A stretch of DNA of 44,349 nt from an uncultured Dokdonia sp. (GCA_938002835.1 CALKZS010000012.1:1-44349); one strand, 5' to 3'. Numbered from the stretch's first letter, positions 26,201 through 35,514 are shown. Notes: generated by a model from the sequence alone, not told the origin. Numbers and translations: made by a program.

Positions 26201-27103
26201 ATCTTCTTCGTGAAATTTATAACTATCAAAAGACGAAAATGTAGTTGTTTGCACTCCTACTGGTTCTACATAAGGTTGTATTCTCAATCCATCTGTTCCT
26301 TGGGCAGTTACATAATAGTATGATCTGTCTGAGTATGGATTTACGTGTGTATCTAATTCTGTATGAAATTTCCTAGAACTTTCACCATAAAATAGAATGG
26401 CATCATTACGATCAAAACTTCCATCATTACCTCCCTCTACCTGAATAGGTATTTCTCTCAAATCAAAAACTTCATTATTCGCATTTAATAATGGTAAAGG
26501 TGATCCGCCATATCCATATACTTTTAATTGATTTACAGCAATATTATCCGTATCCATACCTAAACTTTCTAAAAAATTTCGATCAATACGATGTACTCCC
26601 GTCTCCTCAACATAAAACTTAAAAAAACTTCCACTAGAAAGTACACTATTAGTTATTGGTATAGCACGTTGTTGTCTAGATTGCGCTTTCGCGAAAGCAT
26701 AATTAACCTCACCACCTACAACACGCATTATTTGACCATTCCTTTTTACAAATGGCATAAATGATACAGAACCATAATATTGACTTCTAGCTTTTGAAGA
26801 ATTAAAGGTAATATTCAAATCATTAGAAACTTTTTTTTGATCTATATGGGAGAGCATAGAGGGTGGAACAGATTCATAAGTAAGATCTGTCAATCTTGCT
26901 TTAGAAGCATCTATTTCCTGATTTACTTCCCATTGATATGAATATACCCATACATTATCACTGATTTCTGAAAGATTTCCATCTTCTAACAACAAATTTT
27001 TAGAATCTGTATCATTTGATTTCCAATCAATATTAAACTTGCTGGATTGAGCAAATAATACTCCACAGTAACAGGTTAATAATAAAGTGTAAAATAACTT
27101 CAT
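23294..27103 (-). CDS. porU: Type IX secretion system sortase PorU
   Basis: A 1269-residue cell-surface protein of the gingipain (C25) peptidase family. It removes the C-terminal signal of T9SS cargo and attaches the cargo to surface lipopolysaccharide. The catalytic pair is His774 in VTYLGHGGEE and Cys808 in VTVTCEFGKFDNP. A signal peptide (MKLFYTLLLTCYCGVLFAQ) is followed by a prodomain-like beta region, the caspase-like domain (about 530-900), Ig-like segments, and a type A sorting domain (ENVLNYPNPFVNYTEFWFNH to the end). Residues near 136-140 (AFAKA) come from the dispersed palindrome. It is divergent from gldJ. Confidence 0.95.
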   Translation of the reverse strand: MKLFYTLLLTCYCGVLFAQSSKFNIDWKSNDTDSKNLLLEDGNLSEISDNVWVYSYQWEVNQEIDASKARLTDLTYESVPPSMLSHIDQKKVSNDLNITFNSSKARSQYYGSVSFMPFVKRNGQIMRVVGGEVNYAFAKAQSRQQRAIPITNSVLSSGSFFKFYVEETGVHRIDRNFLESLGMDTDNIAVNQLKVYGYGGSPLPLLNANNEVFDLREIPIQVEGGNDGSFDRNDAILFYGESSRKFHTELDTHVNPYSDRSYYYVTAQGTDGLRIQPYVEPVGVQTTTFSSFDSYKFHEEDNNSLARVGRRWFGERFDFETEQSFEFSFPNAIVGEEAMLRVVVAAVSESATSFDILINGTSVGSVNLSSISSIVLARGGELNVTVPVTSEDMVVTLVYNNNANPSSTGYLDFISLDVPTSLSGTGDQFVFENGLAISQEGIGAYAIDNLQGYSQIWDVTDQTAVRAINLNEETATTFKINLGSEHIFVAVTPGDYFSPLRESGNTEVRNQNIKGTIFEGADGDFVDVDYLMITGEALRPQAERLAQHNRSLRGLNVRTVTLEDIYEEFGGGRQDISAIRNFVRYVYDNASSDANRLKYLCLFGDASVDYKDRLENNNNIMPTYQTFESFDLVRSFMSDDFFGNMDSEEGEMRALDRLDVAVGRIVVDTPELANIVVDKIINYNAQSSFGRWRNNFVLVSDDVDEVFEFNALQGNLDELGDEISTEKPFVNVFKIHSDSFEQQSSAGGDRYPQVNEAISNAIEVGALVVTYLGHGGEELLSSEAIVTQSLVDDLDNGERLPLVVTVTCEFGKFDNPERPTGGEQLLWNPDGGAVAIVTTTREITVTLGVNFNDALAAQLFSFGSNEVVSVAENIRISKNSINDPLRRVIFFCGDPAMQLAFAKPDIQLTAINDTPVENGLPTLRALDLVKVNGQVTNELGQTLTDYTGTLAVTLFDKDIDRQTLGNDGVTSAAGELLIMDFKTLGAILYRGQASVENGLFEFTFRMPRDTSIPVGNGRLNFYSERTGVLEDQTGVNTNVLIGGLNEDAPVDNEGPIINLFMNDESFVNGGITNNEPIILAKLEDENGINTASGIGHDIVAIIDGDEENPIIMNEFYETEVDDFTRGTATRKIRDLEPGLHTLTFKAWDVYNNSSTAELQFVVIESEELELENVLNYPNPFVNYTEFWFNHNRPFEPLDVQVQIFTVSGKVVKTINQSVITDGFLSRDITWDGKDDFGQAIGKGVYVYKITVKSTLTNKRVEKFEKLVIL
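26685..26698. repeat. Dispersed palindrome copy 9 (exact, inside porU)
   Basis: GCTTTCGCGAAAGC, read on the minus strand as Ala-Phe-Ala-Lys-Ala in the N-terminal region of PorU. Confidence 0.95.
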
Positions 27104-27317
27104 AAGTTGGTAACGCTAGCGCTTCTTAGTTAGTATGTAGAAAATTTAATCAAAGAAGATTTTTTTTATAAGACAATAATAAACAATAAAACGAGGCGTT
27201 ACTAGTAGGTTAATAAGGATTGCGAAAAATAAATTTTAGCATATAATCGGAAAATGTTTGCACTTTAACGAGTATTTCATATCTTGCAGTCCCAAATCTA
27301 ATGAACTAAATAAACCT

Positions 27318-28961
27318 ATGAAAGCAAATTTTGCATTAAAAATGTTCGCACTGGCAGTAGTATCTGTATCGATACTAAGTTGTAGTAAATCAAACAACTA
27401 CAAGGACAGTTCTAGAGGTACCGGCTGGAAAGTAGACGGTAGAGAAGGTGGTTTTAAACTAAAAACAGACTATCAAGAACAAGCGACTGGACCAGGTCTA
27501 GTCTTCGTTGAAGGAGGTACTTTTACTATGGGAAAAGTACAAGATGATGTGATGCACGACTGGAATAACTCTCCAAATCAGCAACACATTCAGTCATTCT
27601 ATATGGATGAAACAGAAGTAACAAATGGAATGTACCTTGAGTATCTTGATTGGCTCAAAAAGGTATTTCCTCCATCTGAAGAAAATTACAGAAATATATA
27701 CAAAGGAGCACTTCCTGATACTTTAGTATGGAGAAACCGTCTTGGTTTTAACGAAACTATGACAGAGAACTACTTACGTCACCCAGCATATGCAAACTAC
27801 CCAGTAGTAGGTGTTAACTGGTTACAAGCAGTAGAATTTTCTAACTGGAGATCAAACCGTGTGAACGAATTAATCCTTGAACAAGAAGGATTTACAGCTC
27901 GCGGTGCTCGTTTTGATGTAGATGCAGCATCTACATTTGATACAGAAACGTATCTTAATTCTCCTTCTCTTACTTATGGAGGAAGTGATAGTCTTTCTCT
28001 AGGAGGAAGATCTAGTGATAGAAGAAGAAAAGCAAATGACAGTACAAATATATTTGTACAACGCTCTGATGGAATTTTACTTCCTAAGTACAGACTTCCT
28101 ACAGAAGCAGAGTGGGAATATGCTGCACTAGGACTTACTGAATTAAGAAACTACAATGTATATCGTGGTCGTAAAAAGTACCCTTGGAATGGATCTTATA
28201 CTCGTTCTGGAAAACGTGCTACACGTGGTGATCATTTAGCAAACTTCAAACAAGGAGATGGAGATTACGGTGGTATTGCTGGTTGGTCAGATGACAATGC
28301 TGATATTACAGCAGAAGTAAAAACGTATCAACCAAATGACTTTGGAATATATGATATGGCAGGTAATGTATCAGAATGGGTAGCAGATGTTTACCGTCCT
28401 GTTGTTGATGATGATTTTAATGACTTTAACTATTACCGTGGTAACCAGTATACAAAAAATGCCATAGGAGAAGATGGAAAAGTAAAGATTGTCTCTCAAG
28501 ACTCAATCTTATATGACACCCTTGCAAATGGTAATTTAATTGCTCGTGACTTACCAGGAGAAATATTACAGGTCCCTGTAGATGAAAATGAAACATATTT
28601 AAGAACTCAGTTCTCTACTAGTGACAACCGTAACTTTAGAGACGGAGATAGAAGATCTACTCGCTACTTCGAATCTTTTGACGAAGAAAGAGCTAGACCT
28701 ATGTACGATGCTCCAAAACACAAAGTTGAAAAAACAGATGAAGGTATTGAGCGTCTTCAAGATGACTCTGATAGAAGAACATCATTAATAAACGATGAAG
28801 TAAGAGTATACAAAGGAGGTTCTTGGAGAGATAGAGCTTACTGGTTAGATCCAGCTCAAAGACGTTTCTTACCTCAAGGAATGGCTACAGATGATATTGG
28901 ATTTAGAAATGCAATGTCTCGTGTTGGATCAAAATCAAAAATCAAAAAAACACCTAGATAA
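27318..28961 (+). CDS. gldJ: Gliding motility lipoprotein GldJ
   Basis: A 547-residue lipoprotein essential in relatives for gliding and stability of the type IX secretion machine. The ATG at 27318 is chosen because it gives the signal MKANFALKMFALAVVSVSILSC (Cys22); an ATG at 27258 adds 20 residues without sense. The body is a formylglycine-generating-enzyme-like (SUMF1) domain: FVEGGTFTMG, MDETEVTNGMYLEYLDWL, YRLPTEAEWEYAA, GNVSEWVADVY, YKGGSWRD and GFRNAMS. It is split by a long insertion typical of GldJ/GldK proteins. A strong terminator follows and murF begins soon after, the usual flavobacterial order. Confidence 0.95.
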   Translation: MKANFALKMFALAVVSVSILSCSKSNNYKDSSRGTGWKVDGREGGFKLKTDYQEQATGPGLVFVEGGTFTMGKVQDDVMHDWNNSPNQQHIQSFYMDETEVTNGMYLEYLDWLKKVFPPSEENYRNIYKGALPDTLVWRNRLGFNETMTENYLRHPAYANYPVVGVNWLQAVEFSNWRSNRVNELILEQEGFTARGARFDVDAASTFDTETYLNSPSLTYGGSDSLSLGGRSSDRRRKANDSTNIFVQRSDGILLPKYRLPTEAEWEYAALGLTELRNYNVYRGRKKYPWNGSYTRSGKRATRGDHLANFKQGDGDYGGIAGWSDDNADITAEVKTYQPNDFGIYDMAGNVSEWVADVYRPVVDDDFNDFNYYRGNQYTKNAIGEDGKVKIVSQDSILYDTLANGNLIARDLPGEILQVPVDENETYLRTQFSTSDNRNFRDGDRRSTRYFESFDEERARPMYDAPKHKVEKTDEGIERLQDDSDRRTSLINDEVRVYKGGSWRDRAYWLDPAQRRFLPQGMATDDIGFRNAMSRVGSKSKIKKTPR

Positions 28962-28985
28962 TCTTTTAAGATTTATAGTATATTT

Positions 28986-29011
28986 AAAAGCCCTCACCAG
29001 AGGGCTTTTTT
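28986..29011 (+). terminator. Rho-independent terminator after gldJ
   Basis: Stem AAAAGCCCTC / GAGGGCTTTT with an ACCA loop, followed by T's. It ends 12 bp before the murF start. Confidence 0.92.
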
Positions 29012-29023
29012 AATATCCAAATT

Positions 29024-30295
29024 ATGACTATTTCACAATTACACACTCACTTTTTAGAAAGTAAAGGTATATGCACAGACACAAGAAAACTTTCTAAAGG
29101 AGAAATCTATTTTGCCTTAAAAGGAGAGAATTTTAATGGTAATAAATTTTCAAAACAAGCTATAGACGATGGTGCATCAATAGCTATTATTGATGAGGAA
29201 CAATATACATCTAACAAAACCATTCTTGTAAAAGATGTCTTACTAACATTACAAGAACTCGCAACTTACCATCGTACATATCTTGGTATACCCATTATAG
29301 GGCTTACCGGAAGTAATGGAAAAACAACATCTAAAGAATTAATAAATGCTGTTTTATCACAAAAGTTTACAACAACAGCAACAATAGGAAATCTCAATAA
29401 TCATATAGGAGCACCTCTAACCTTACTTTCTATGAATAAAAATACTGAGATAGGTATTATAGAAATGGGAGCAAATCATCAGAAAGAAATTGCTACATTA
29501 TGTGATATTGCAAGACCTAACTATGGTTATATTACAAATTTTGGAAAAGCTCACTTAGAAGGTTTTGGAGGTTTTGAAGGTGTCATTAAAGGAAAAAGTG
29601 AGTTATACGATTACTTGAGGTCAACTAAAGGAACAGCTATTATAAATGATTTAGACCCTTTACAAAAAAAACAATCTACAGGGATAAAAACTTCTACTTT
29701 TGGATCAAATAAAAGTGATCTCGGGATCAATCTCAAAACAACCATACCCACACTAGAAATTGAAATAAAAGAAACAGTAATCAAAAGTCAATTAATAGGT
29801 AGCTATAATTATACAAATATAGCCGCGGCAGTTGCCATTGGACATCTTTTTAAATTAAGTATTGAACAAATAAAAAGAGGTGTATCAAACTATGTTCCCA
29901 CAAATAATAGATCTCAAATCATTGAAAAAAATGGTTTTAAAATCATATTAGATGCATATAATGCAAACCCCACTAGTATGGCGCTTGCATTAGAAAATTT
30001 AAGTTTACAAAAAACCAATACAGTTGCTTTTATAGGAGATATGTTTGAAGTAGGAGAAACTGCTGCTCAAGAACACCAAATTATATTAGAGCTTTGTAAA
30101 AAATTAAATATCAGTACTGTCTTTGCTATCGGCCCATCTTTTGGATCATCAAATCCATTGTTAGAACAAAAGACATATCTCACTTTTGAAGCTTTTAGCA
30201 CTGAGTTTATTAATCTAATCCCTAAAAATTCTACTATACTTATCAAAGGTTCCAGAGGTATGAAAATGGAACAAGTACTAGACTTATTAGGATAG
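29024..30295 (+). CDS. murF: UDP-MurNAc-tripeptide--D-Ala-D-Ala ligase
   Basis: A 423-residue cytosolic Mur ligase that adds D-Ala-D-Ala to complete the peptidoglycan pentapeptide. The N-terminal domain has TDTRKLSKGEIYFALKGENF, which binds UDP-MurNAc. The ATP loop is GLTGSNGKTTSK (residues 93-104), followed by GNLNNHIGAPLTLL, EMGANHQKEI and, in the C-terminal domain, DAYNANPTSM. It is slightly shorter than the E. coli enzyme, as in other Bacteroidota. A terminator sits 12 bp before the start, so it must rely on readthrough from gldJ or a promoter inside the gldJ end. Confidence 0.95.
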   Translation: MTISQLHTHFLESKGICTDTRKLSKGEIYFALKGENFNGNKFSKQAIDDGASIAIIDEEQYTSNKTILVKDVLLTLQELATYHRTYLGIPIIGLTGSNGKTTSKELINAVLSQKFTTTATIGNLNNHIGAPLTLLSMNKNTEIGIIEMGANHQKEIATLCDIARPNYGYITNFGKAHLEGFGGFEGVIKGKSELYDYLRSTKGTAIINDLDPLQKKQSTGIKTSTFGSNKSDLGINLKTTIPTLEIEIKETVIKSQLIGSYNYTNIAAAVAIGHLFKLSIEQIKRGVSNYVPTNNRSQIIEKNGFKIILDAYNANPTSMALALENLSLQKTNTVAFIGDMFEVGETAAQEHQIILELCKKLNISTVFAIGPSFGSSNPLLEQKTYLTFEAFSTEFINLIPKNSTILIKGSRGMKMEQVLDLLG

Positions 30296-30355
30296 ACAGT
30301 CTTTAAATCTTTTTAAATTCTTTATTTTTAGAAAAACACGTTAAAGTGATTTTCT

Positions 30356-33300
30356 ATGAAAAAAAAATATATTGTTGCCTTTGACCAAGGCACTACGAGT
30401 ACTCGGGCTATCATCTTTGACAACAAGGGTTCTATTTACAATATAGCTCAAAAAGAGCTTACCCAACATTACCCTAAACAAGGATGGGTAGAACACGATC
30501 CCCTCGAGATATACAATGCTCAAATTGCTACTTTTAGAGAGGTCATTGACACATCAGAAATCACGATTAATGAGATAGCTGCTATTGGGATCACAAATCA
30601 GCGTGAGACAACTGTTGTTTGGGATAAAAAAACTGGAAAACCTGTATACAATGCAATTGTTTGGCTAGATAAACGTACAAAAAAGATTTGCGAGCAACTC
30701 AAAGCGCAAGATCTAGATGAATATGTTCATAAAAACACAGGGCTTTTTATAGACTCATACTTTTCAGGAACTAAAATTAAATGGATATTAGATAATGTAG
30801 AAGGCGCTTTCGCGAAAGCGCAACAAGGCGATCTCCTCTTTGGAACAATAGACACCTGGCTTATCTGGAATTTTACACAAGGAAAAGTACACGCCACAGA
30901 TCACTCCAACGCAAGTCGCACATTACTCTATAACATTAAAAAATTAGATTGGGATCAAAAAATGCTCGATGCTTTAGATATACCTATGTCTATGTTGCCT
31001 AAAGTACAATATTCGGCTTCAGACTTTGGAACAATAACTATAGATGGAATTAGCATTCCTATTTCTGGTGTTGCTGGTGACCAGCAAGCATCGCTTTTTG
31101 GACAAGGAGGTTATAAATCTGGTGTTGCAAAAAACACGTATGGCACAGGTTGTTTTTTATTAATGAACACAGGTAAAAAGCCTGTACAATCTAAAAACGG
31201 ATTACTCACTACACTTTGCGCAAGTATGCCAGAAAGTGACATCAAATATGCGCTTGAAGGAAGCATTTTTGCAGGTGGTGCATCTGTACAATGGCTTCGG
31301 GATAAAATGGAGATTATAGATCACGCTAGTGACACCGAAGCTATTTGTAATAGCACTCCCAGTACAGATGATTTATATGTTGTTCCCGCTTTTGCAGGTC
31401 TTGGAGCTCCGCATTGGGATATGAATGCAAAAGGAGCAATCTACGGCCTCACATTAGACTCTGGAAAAAATGATATTACTAAGGCGACAGTAGATGCTAT
31501 TGCATACCAAACAAGAGATGTGATAGAGGCAATGATTATAGATTGTGGCAAGCAAATGAAATCCTTAAAAGTAGATGGTGGCGCTACTGCAAATAATTAT
31601 TTAATGCAGTTTCAATCTGACATTCTCAATGTAGAAGTAGATAGGCCTAAAATGCTAGAAGTTACAGCTCTTGGAGCTGCTTTTCTTGCCGGAATTCAAA
31701 TCGGAATTTGGAGTAAAATCGATATTGAAAAGATACGCCAGATAGATACCATTTTTAAACCAGAAATTACAGATTACGAAAGAAATAAAAAATATCGAGG
31801 CTGGAAAAACGCTGTAGTTCGTACAAAGTCTTCTACAAATTTTATGTTGAGCACTCAAGAAGATGGACCTATTCGCTTTTCTGTTCTTGATAGACAGTTA
31901 CAACTCAATCGAGCAAAAAAAGAACATTTTGATCTTATAATTATAGGAGGTGGTGTTACTGGGGCTGGTATTGCTTTAGATGCATCTTCTAGAGGTATGA
32001 ATGTTTGCTTGATAGAAAAAAATGACTTTGCATCTGGGACAAGTAATAAATCTACAAAACTCATTCACGGTGGTTTACGCTACCTTAAGCAATTTGAAAT
32101 AGGACTCGTAAAAGAATCTGGAAGCGAGCGTGCCATTGTACATACTCTTGCACCTCATCTGGTAGTTCCAGAAAAAATGCTACTTCCTTTAATAGAAGGT
32201 GGTACATATGGAAAAATGATGACAGCCATAGGACTTAAAGTATATGATTTTCTAGCAAATGTAGAAGGTGAAGACAAACGAAAAATGCTCACTGCTCAAG
32301 AAACAGCAGAACGAGAACCACTATTAGACAAAGAACACCTTACTGGAGGAGGTTATTATGCAGAGTATCGCACAGACGATGCACGCCTCACTATTGAATT
32401 ATTAAAAAAAGCATCTACTTTTGGAGCAACTATCATAAACTACTGTGAGATGACATCCTTCTCATATGATAGTGATAAAAAAATAAAAGCAGTACACTGT
32501 TATGATCACAACACGCAATCTAACTTTAAGCTAAAAGCTCAAAACTATGTCTCTGCAGCTGGACCTTGGGTAGATCTCTTAAGAGAGAAAGACAAGTCTA
32601 TGACAGATAAATACCTACATCTCACAAAAGGTGTACACCTGGTGTTTTCTAAAGAACGATTTCCTTTGAGTCAGTCTATCTATTTTGATGTAGAAGATGG
32701 CCGTATGATTTTTGCAATACCCAGAGGTAGATCTACATATGTAGGAACCACAGACACAAATTATCACGGAAACCTCAATAGAGTTATTGCAACAGAAGCA
32801 GATGCGCAATATCTTATAAATGCAATTAATCATATGTTTCCTTCATTAAACCTAAAAATAGAAGATATTGAATCTAACTGGGCGGGACTAAGACCACTTA
32901 TACACGAAGAAGGAAAAGATCCTGGAGAATTGAGTCGTAAAGATGAGATTTTTGTATCAAAAACGGGACTCATATCTATTGCCGGCGGAAAACTAACAGG
33001 ATATCGAAAAATGGCGCAACGTGCAATAGATGAAGTACTAGACCACCTTCCAGACCATAAAAAGGAGCACCTTGTACCTTCATACACAGAAAAAATACCA
33101 CTAACCACTCACCCTCTTAAAAATTCTGAAGAGGTAGAAAAATATCAAAAAACCATTGAGACACGTCTCAATAATAATGGCATAGATAACCTTTACCAAA
33201 GCTGGTATCTAGCAACCACCTACGGAAAACAGGCTGATGCTATTATTGATAAAATGTCTTTTTTCGTAAATGCCGACGCTTCAGAACGTTTAATTAGAGC

Positions 33301-33535
33301 AGAACTCTGGTATAGCATACATCACGAGATGACAAATTCGCTCACCGATTTTTTTGTTAGACGTACTGGTAGACTTTATTTTGACATAAACTCTGTACAC
33401 CAGTTTAGACGTCTCATCCAGGAGGATATGATTAACTATTTTGGATGGAACGAAGCACGTGTACAGACAGAAAATAAATACTTAGATCTATTACTACAGG
33501 ATGCAAGTACCTATTATGAAAAAGACTTTGACTAA
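30356..33535 (+). CDS. glpK-glpD: Glycerol kinase - glycerol-3-phosphate dehydrogenase fusion
   Basis: A single 1059-residue reading frame. Residues 1-495 are a full glycerol kinase: AFDQGTTSTRAIIFD at the start, WLDKRTKKIC, GTIDTWLIWNFTQG and GVAGDQQASLFGQG. Residues from about 512 are a full FAD-dependent glycerol-3-phosphate dehydrogenase: the FAD loop IIIGGGVTGAG (from residue 528), FASGTSNKSTKLIHGGLRYL, and SIAGGKLTGYRKMA. The two join through a short linker (about 496-511) with no stop. Together they turn glycerol into dihydroxyacetone phosphate. An internal ATG at 31844 (Met497) could also start a separate GlpD. A dispersed palindrome copy encodes AFAKA near residue 150. No glycerol facilitator gene is nearby. 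Confidence 0.93.
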   Translation: MKKKYIVAFDQGTTSTRAIIFDNKGSIYNIAQKELTQHYPKQGWVEHDPLEIYNAQIATFREVIDTSEITINEIAAIGITNQRETTVVWDKKTGKPVYNAIVWLDKRTKKICEQLKAQDLDEYVHKNTGLFIDSYFSGTKIKWILDNVEGAFAKAQQGDLLFGTIDTWLIWNFTQGKVHATDHSNASRTLLYNIKKLDWDQKMLDALDIPMSMLPKVQYSASDFGTITIDGISIPISGVAGDQQASLFGQGGYKSGVAKNTYGTGCFLLMNTGKKPVQSKNGLLTTLCASMPESDIKYALEGSIFAGGASVQWLRDKMEIIDHASDTEAICNSTPSTDDLYVVPAFAGLGAPHWDMNAKGAIYGLTLDSGKNDITKATVDAIAYQTRDVIEAMIIDCGKQMKSLKVDGGATANNYLMQFQSDILNVEVDRPKMLEVTALGAAFLAGIQIGIWSKIDIEKIRQIDTIFKPEITDYERNKKYRGWKNAVVRTKSSTNFMLSTQEDGPIRFSVLDRQLQLNRAKKEHFDLIIIGGGVTGAGIALDASSRGMNVCLIEKNDFASGTSNKSTKLIHGGLRYLKQFEIGLVKESGSERAIVHTLAPHLVVPEKMLLPLIEGGTYGKMMTAIGLKVYDFLANVEGEDKRKMLTAQETAEREPLLDKEHLTGGGYYAEYRTDDARLTIELLKKASTFGATIINYCEMTSFSYDSDKKIKAVHCYDHNTQSNFKLKAQNYVSAAGPWVDLLREKDKSMTDKYLHLTKGVHLVFSKERFPLSQSIYFDVEDGRMIFAIPRGRSTYVGTTDTNYHGNLNRVIATEADAQYLINAINHMFPSLNLKIEDIESNWAGLRPLIHEEGKDPGELSRKDEIFVSKTGLISIAGGKLTGYRKMAQRAIDEVLDHLPDHKKEHLVPSYTEKIPLTTHPLKNSEEVEKYQKTIETRLNNNGIDNLYQSWYLATTYGKQADAIIDKMSFFVNADASERLIRAELWYSIHHEMTNSLTDFFVRRTGRLYFDINSVHQFRRLIQEDMINYFGWNEARVQTENKYLDLLLQDASTYYEKDFD
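30804..30821. repeat. Dispersed palindrome copy 10 (exact, inside glpK part)
   Basis: GCGCTTTCGCGAAAGCGC, an 18-bp perfect palindrome read as Ala-Phe-Ala-Lys-Ala. Confidence 0.95.
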
Positions 33536-33540
33536 ATTCA

Positions 33541-33559
33541 TACGTTTTCGCTAAAGCAT
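33541..33559. repeat. Dispersed palindrome copy 11 (degraded)
   Basis: ACGTTTTCGCTAAAGCA, two mismatches to the 14-bp consensus. It lies right after the glpK-glpD stop. Confidence 0.6.
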
Positions 33560-33691
33560 CATATTCACAAAACACTCCATATCATAAAAATAGCAAGCTA
33601 CAACGTTATCGTTATAGAGTTTGCAAAATATATCTTAATAATATATTAAAAATGCATATTTTAGAACCTAGATATATAAAACTGAAAATTT

Positions 33692-35422
33692 ATGGGACTC
33701 ATTTCATTTCTTGGATTTACCTTACTTGTGGCTGGGTATGCTTGGTGGAAGACACGTGGTACAGACGAAAAATCTGCCGATGGTTATTATTTAGGAGGTC
33801 GTAGTTTAGGTGCGCTCACCATTGCAGGCTCTCTATTACTAACAAATCTAAGTGCAGAACAAATAGTAGGACTAAATGGACAAGCTTTTTCTGAAGGTAT
33901 TTTAGTAATGGCTTGGGAAACCCTCGCGGCTATTGCTATGGTTATCACTGCTGTATATTTTTTACCAAAATATATGCATAAGGGTATTACGACAATCCCA
34001 GAATTTATAGAAGAACGATTTGATGAAAATACAAAAGCCATATTATCCATTTTATTTTTAATTGCTTTTGGTATTGTATTATTACCTACCATATTATACT
34101 CTGGATCTCTAGCCTTTAGCACAATGTTTGACTTACCAGAGTTGTTAGGTATGTCTGAAGGTGCTGTGATCACATTATGTGTATGGTCCATAGGTTTTAT
34201 AGGAATTATCTATGCGATTTTTGGAGGGCTTAAAGCAGTAGCGGTATCAGACTTTATTAACGCTATTGGGCTATTAATAGGTGGATTATTAATTCCTTAT
34301 TTTGGATTAAAACTCATAGGTGATGGAAGCGTGGGAGCAGGTCTTAATGAGCTATGGACAGAAAATCAAGATAAATTTGATCTCACAGGAGATGTTACCT
34401 CTTCTATTCCAGTAGGAACTATATTTACTGGAATGATGATTGCCCAAATGTATTATTGGGGTACAAATCAAGCTATCTTACAACGTGTTTTTGGGGCAAA
34501 AAGTTTAAAAGAAGGACAGAAAGGAATGATGCTCGCTGCATTTGTAAAATTTTTAATCCCAATAATTGTAGTGCTTCCAGGTATTATTGCTTGGAACTAT
34601 TTTGATGGAAGTTTAAGCTCGGCAGATAAGGCATATCCAGAACTTGTAAAAGCAGTACTACCACCCGCTCTTGTAGGTTTCTTTGCGGCTGTTCTTTTTG
34701 GTGCTGTATTAAGTTCTTTTAATAGCTTATTAAATAGTAGCGCCACACTTTTTGGATTTGATCTTTATAAAAAATTCTTTAACCGTGAAGCCTCAGAATT
34801 TAAAGCGGTAAAAGCCGGAAAGTATTTTGGTCTTGTCCTTGCTATCATATCTATGATCATTGCTCCTTTTATTGCAAATGCACCAGATGGTCTTTTTGAT
34901 TATATACAACAAGCTCTAGGAAGTTTAAGTGTACCTATTCTTGCGGTAGTTCTCATTGGGATCGCCACTAAAAAAGTACCAGCTCTTGGGGCAAAAATTG
35001 TTTTAATAGCAGGTGTTTTAATGTATCTATTTAGCCTGCTCTTCCTAGGACCTAATATGATTAAAAACGCTATTGAAGAAAACGGTTTAGTTAGTTCTAA
35101 AAAAATCAATGCTTTAAAAGTTGTTGATGGTGTCGATCAAAAAGCTGCTTTCTTTGAAAGTATTAATATAACAGATATTGATACTTATATGGATAAAGTA
35201 GCTCTTGTAGAAGCTAAAGCATATCCTCATTTTTTACATATTATGGGGATCTTATTTGTAGTAAATATCATTATTATGCTTATTGTAGGGGTCATTAAAC
35301 CTAAAACCGATGTATACGTACCTAAACAAACGCAAGCGATAGACACCACTCCTTGGAAATATGCTTGGATTGTCGGAATCTTAATCGTACTTCTTGTATT
35401 AAGTACGTATCTAATTTTTTAA
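33692..35422 (+). CDS. Sodium:solute symporter (SSS/SLC5 family)
   Basis: A 576-residue inner-membrane transporter with about 14 membrane segments. ADGYYLGGRSLGALTIAGSLLLTNLSAEQIVGLNGQAF is the family hallmark including the unwound first helix, and LPKYMHKGITTIPEFIEERF matches the SglT-like branch that takes up sugars with sodium. An insertion of about 70 residues, hydrophilic and periplasmic or cytosolic, precedes the last two segments. The substrate could be a hexose, judging by the subgroup and the neighbouring galE, but the glycerol genes upstream make other choices possible. A terminator follows. Confidence 0.88.
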   Translation: MGLISFLGFTLLVAGYAWWKTRGTDEKSADGYYLGGRSLGALTIAGSLLLTNLSAEQIVGLNGQAFSEGILVMAWETLAAIAMVITAVYFLPKYMHKGITTIPEFIEERFDENTKAILSILFLIAFGIVLLPTILYSGSLAFSTMFDLPELLGMSEGAVITLCVWSIGFIGIIYAIFGGLKAVAVSDFINAIGLLIGGLLIPYFGLKLIGDGSVGAGLNELWTENQDKFDLTGDVTSSIPVGTIFTGMMIAQMYYWGTNQAILQRVFGAKSLKEGQKGMMLAAFVKFLIPIIVVLPGIIAWNYFDGSLSSADKAYPELVKAVLPPALVGFFAAVLFGAVLSSFNSLLNSSATLFGFDLYKKFFNREASEFKAVKAGKYFGLVLAIISMIIAPFIANAPDGLFDYIQQALGSLSVPILAVVLIGIATKKVPALGAKIVLIAGVLMYLFSLLFLGPNMIKNAIEENGLVSSKKINALKVVDGVDQKAAFFESINITDIDTYMDKVALVEAKAYPHFLHIMGILFVVNIIIMLIVGVIKPKTDVYVPKQTQAIDTTPWKYAWIVGILIVLLVLSTYLIF

Positions 35423-35433
35423 AATGAGGTAAT

Positions 35434-35453
35434 TACGCTTTCGCGAAAGCGTA
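35434..35453. repeat. Dispersed palindrome copy 12 (exact, longest)
   Basis: TACGCTTTCGCGAAAGCGTA, a 20-bp perfect palindrome 11 bp after the symporter stop. It has no T-tract, so it is not itself a typical terminator. Confidence 0.95.
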
Positions 35454-35477
35454 TAATCAACATTTTGCATTAATTTT

Positions 35478-35514
35478 ACAACAGCAGATGTATATGTCTG
35501 CTGTTGTCATTTTA
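35478..35514 (+). terminator. Rho-independent terminator after the symporter gene
   Basis: Stem ACAACAGCAGA / TCTGCTGTTGT (11 bp) around an 8-base loop, followed by CATTTTAT. The T-tract is short but the stem is strong. Confidence 0.75.

Noticed and set aside
35434-35453. Palindrome copy 12 as the symporter terminator
   Set aside because: No T-tract follows it, and a proper terminator lies at 35478-35514; the same motif also occurs inside genes.
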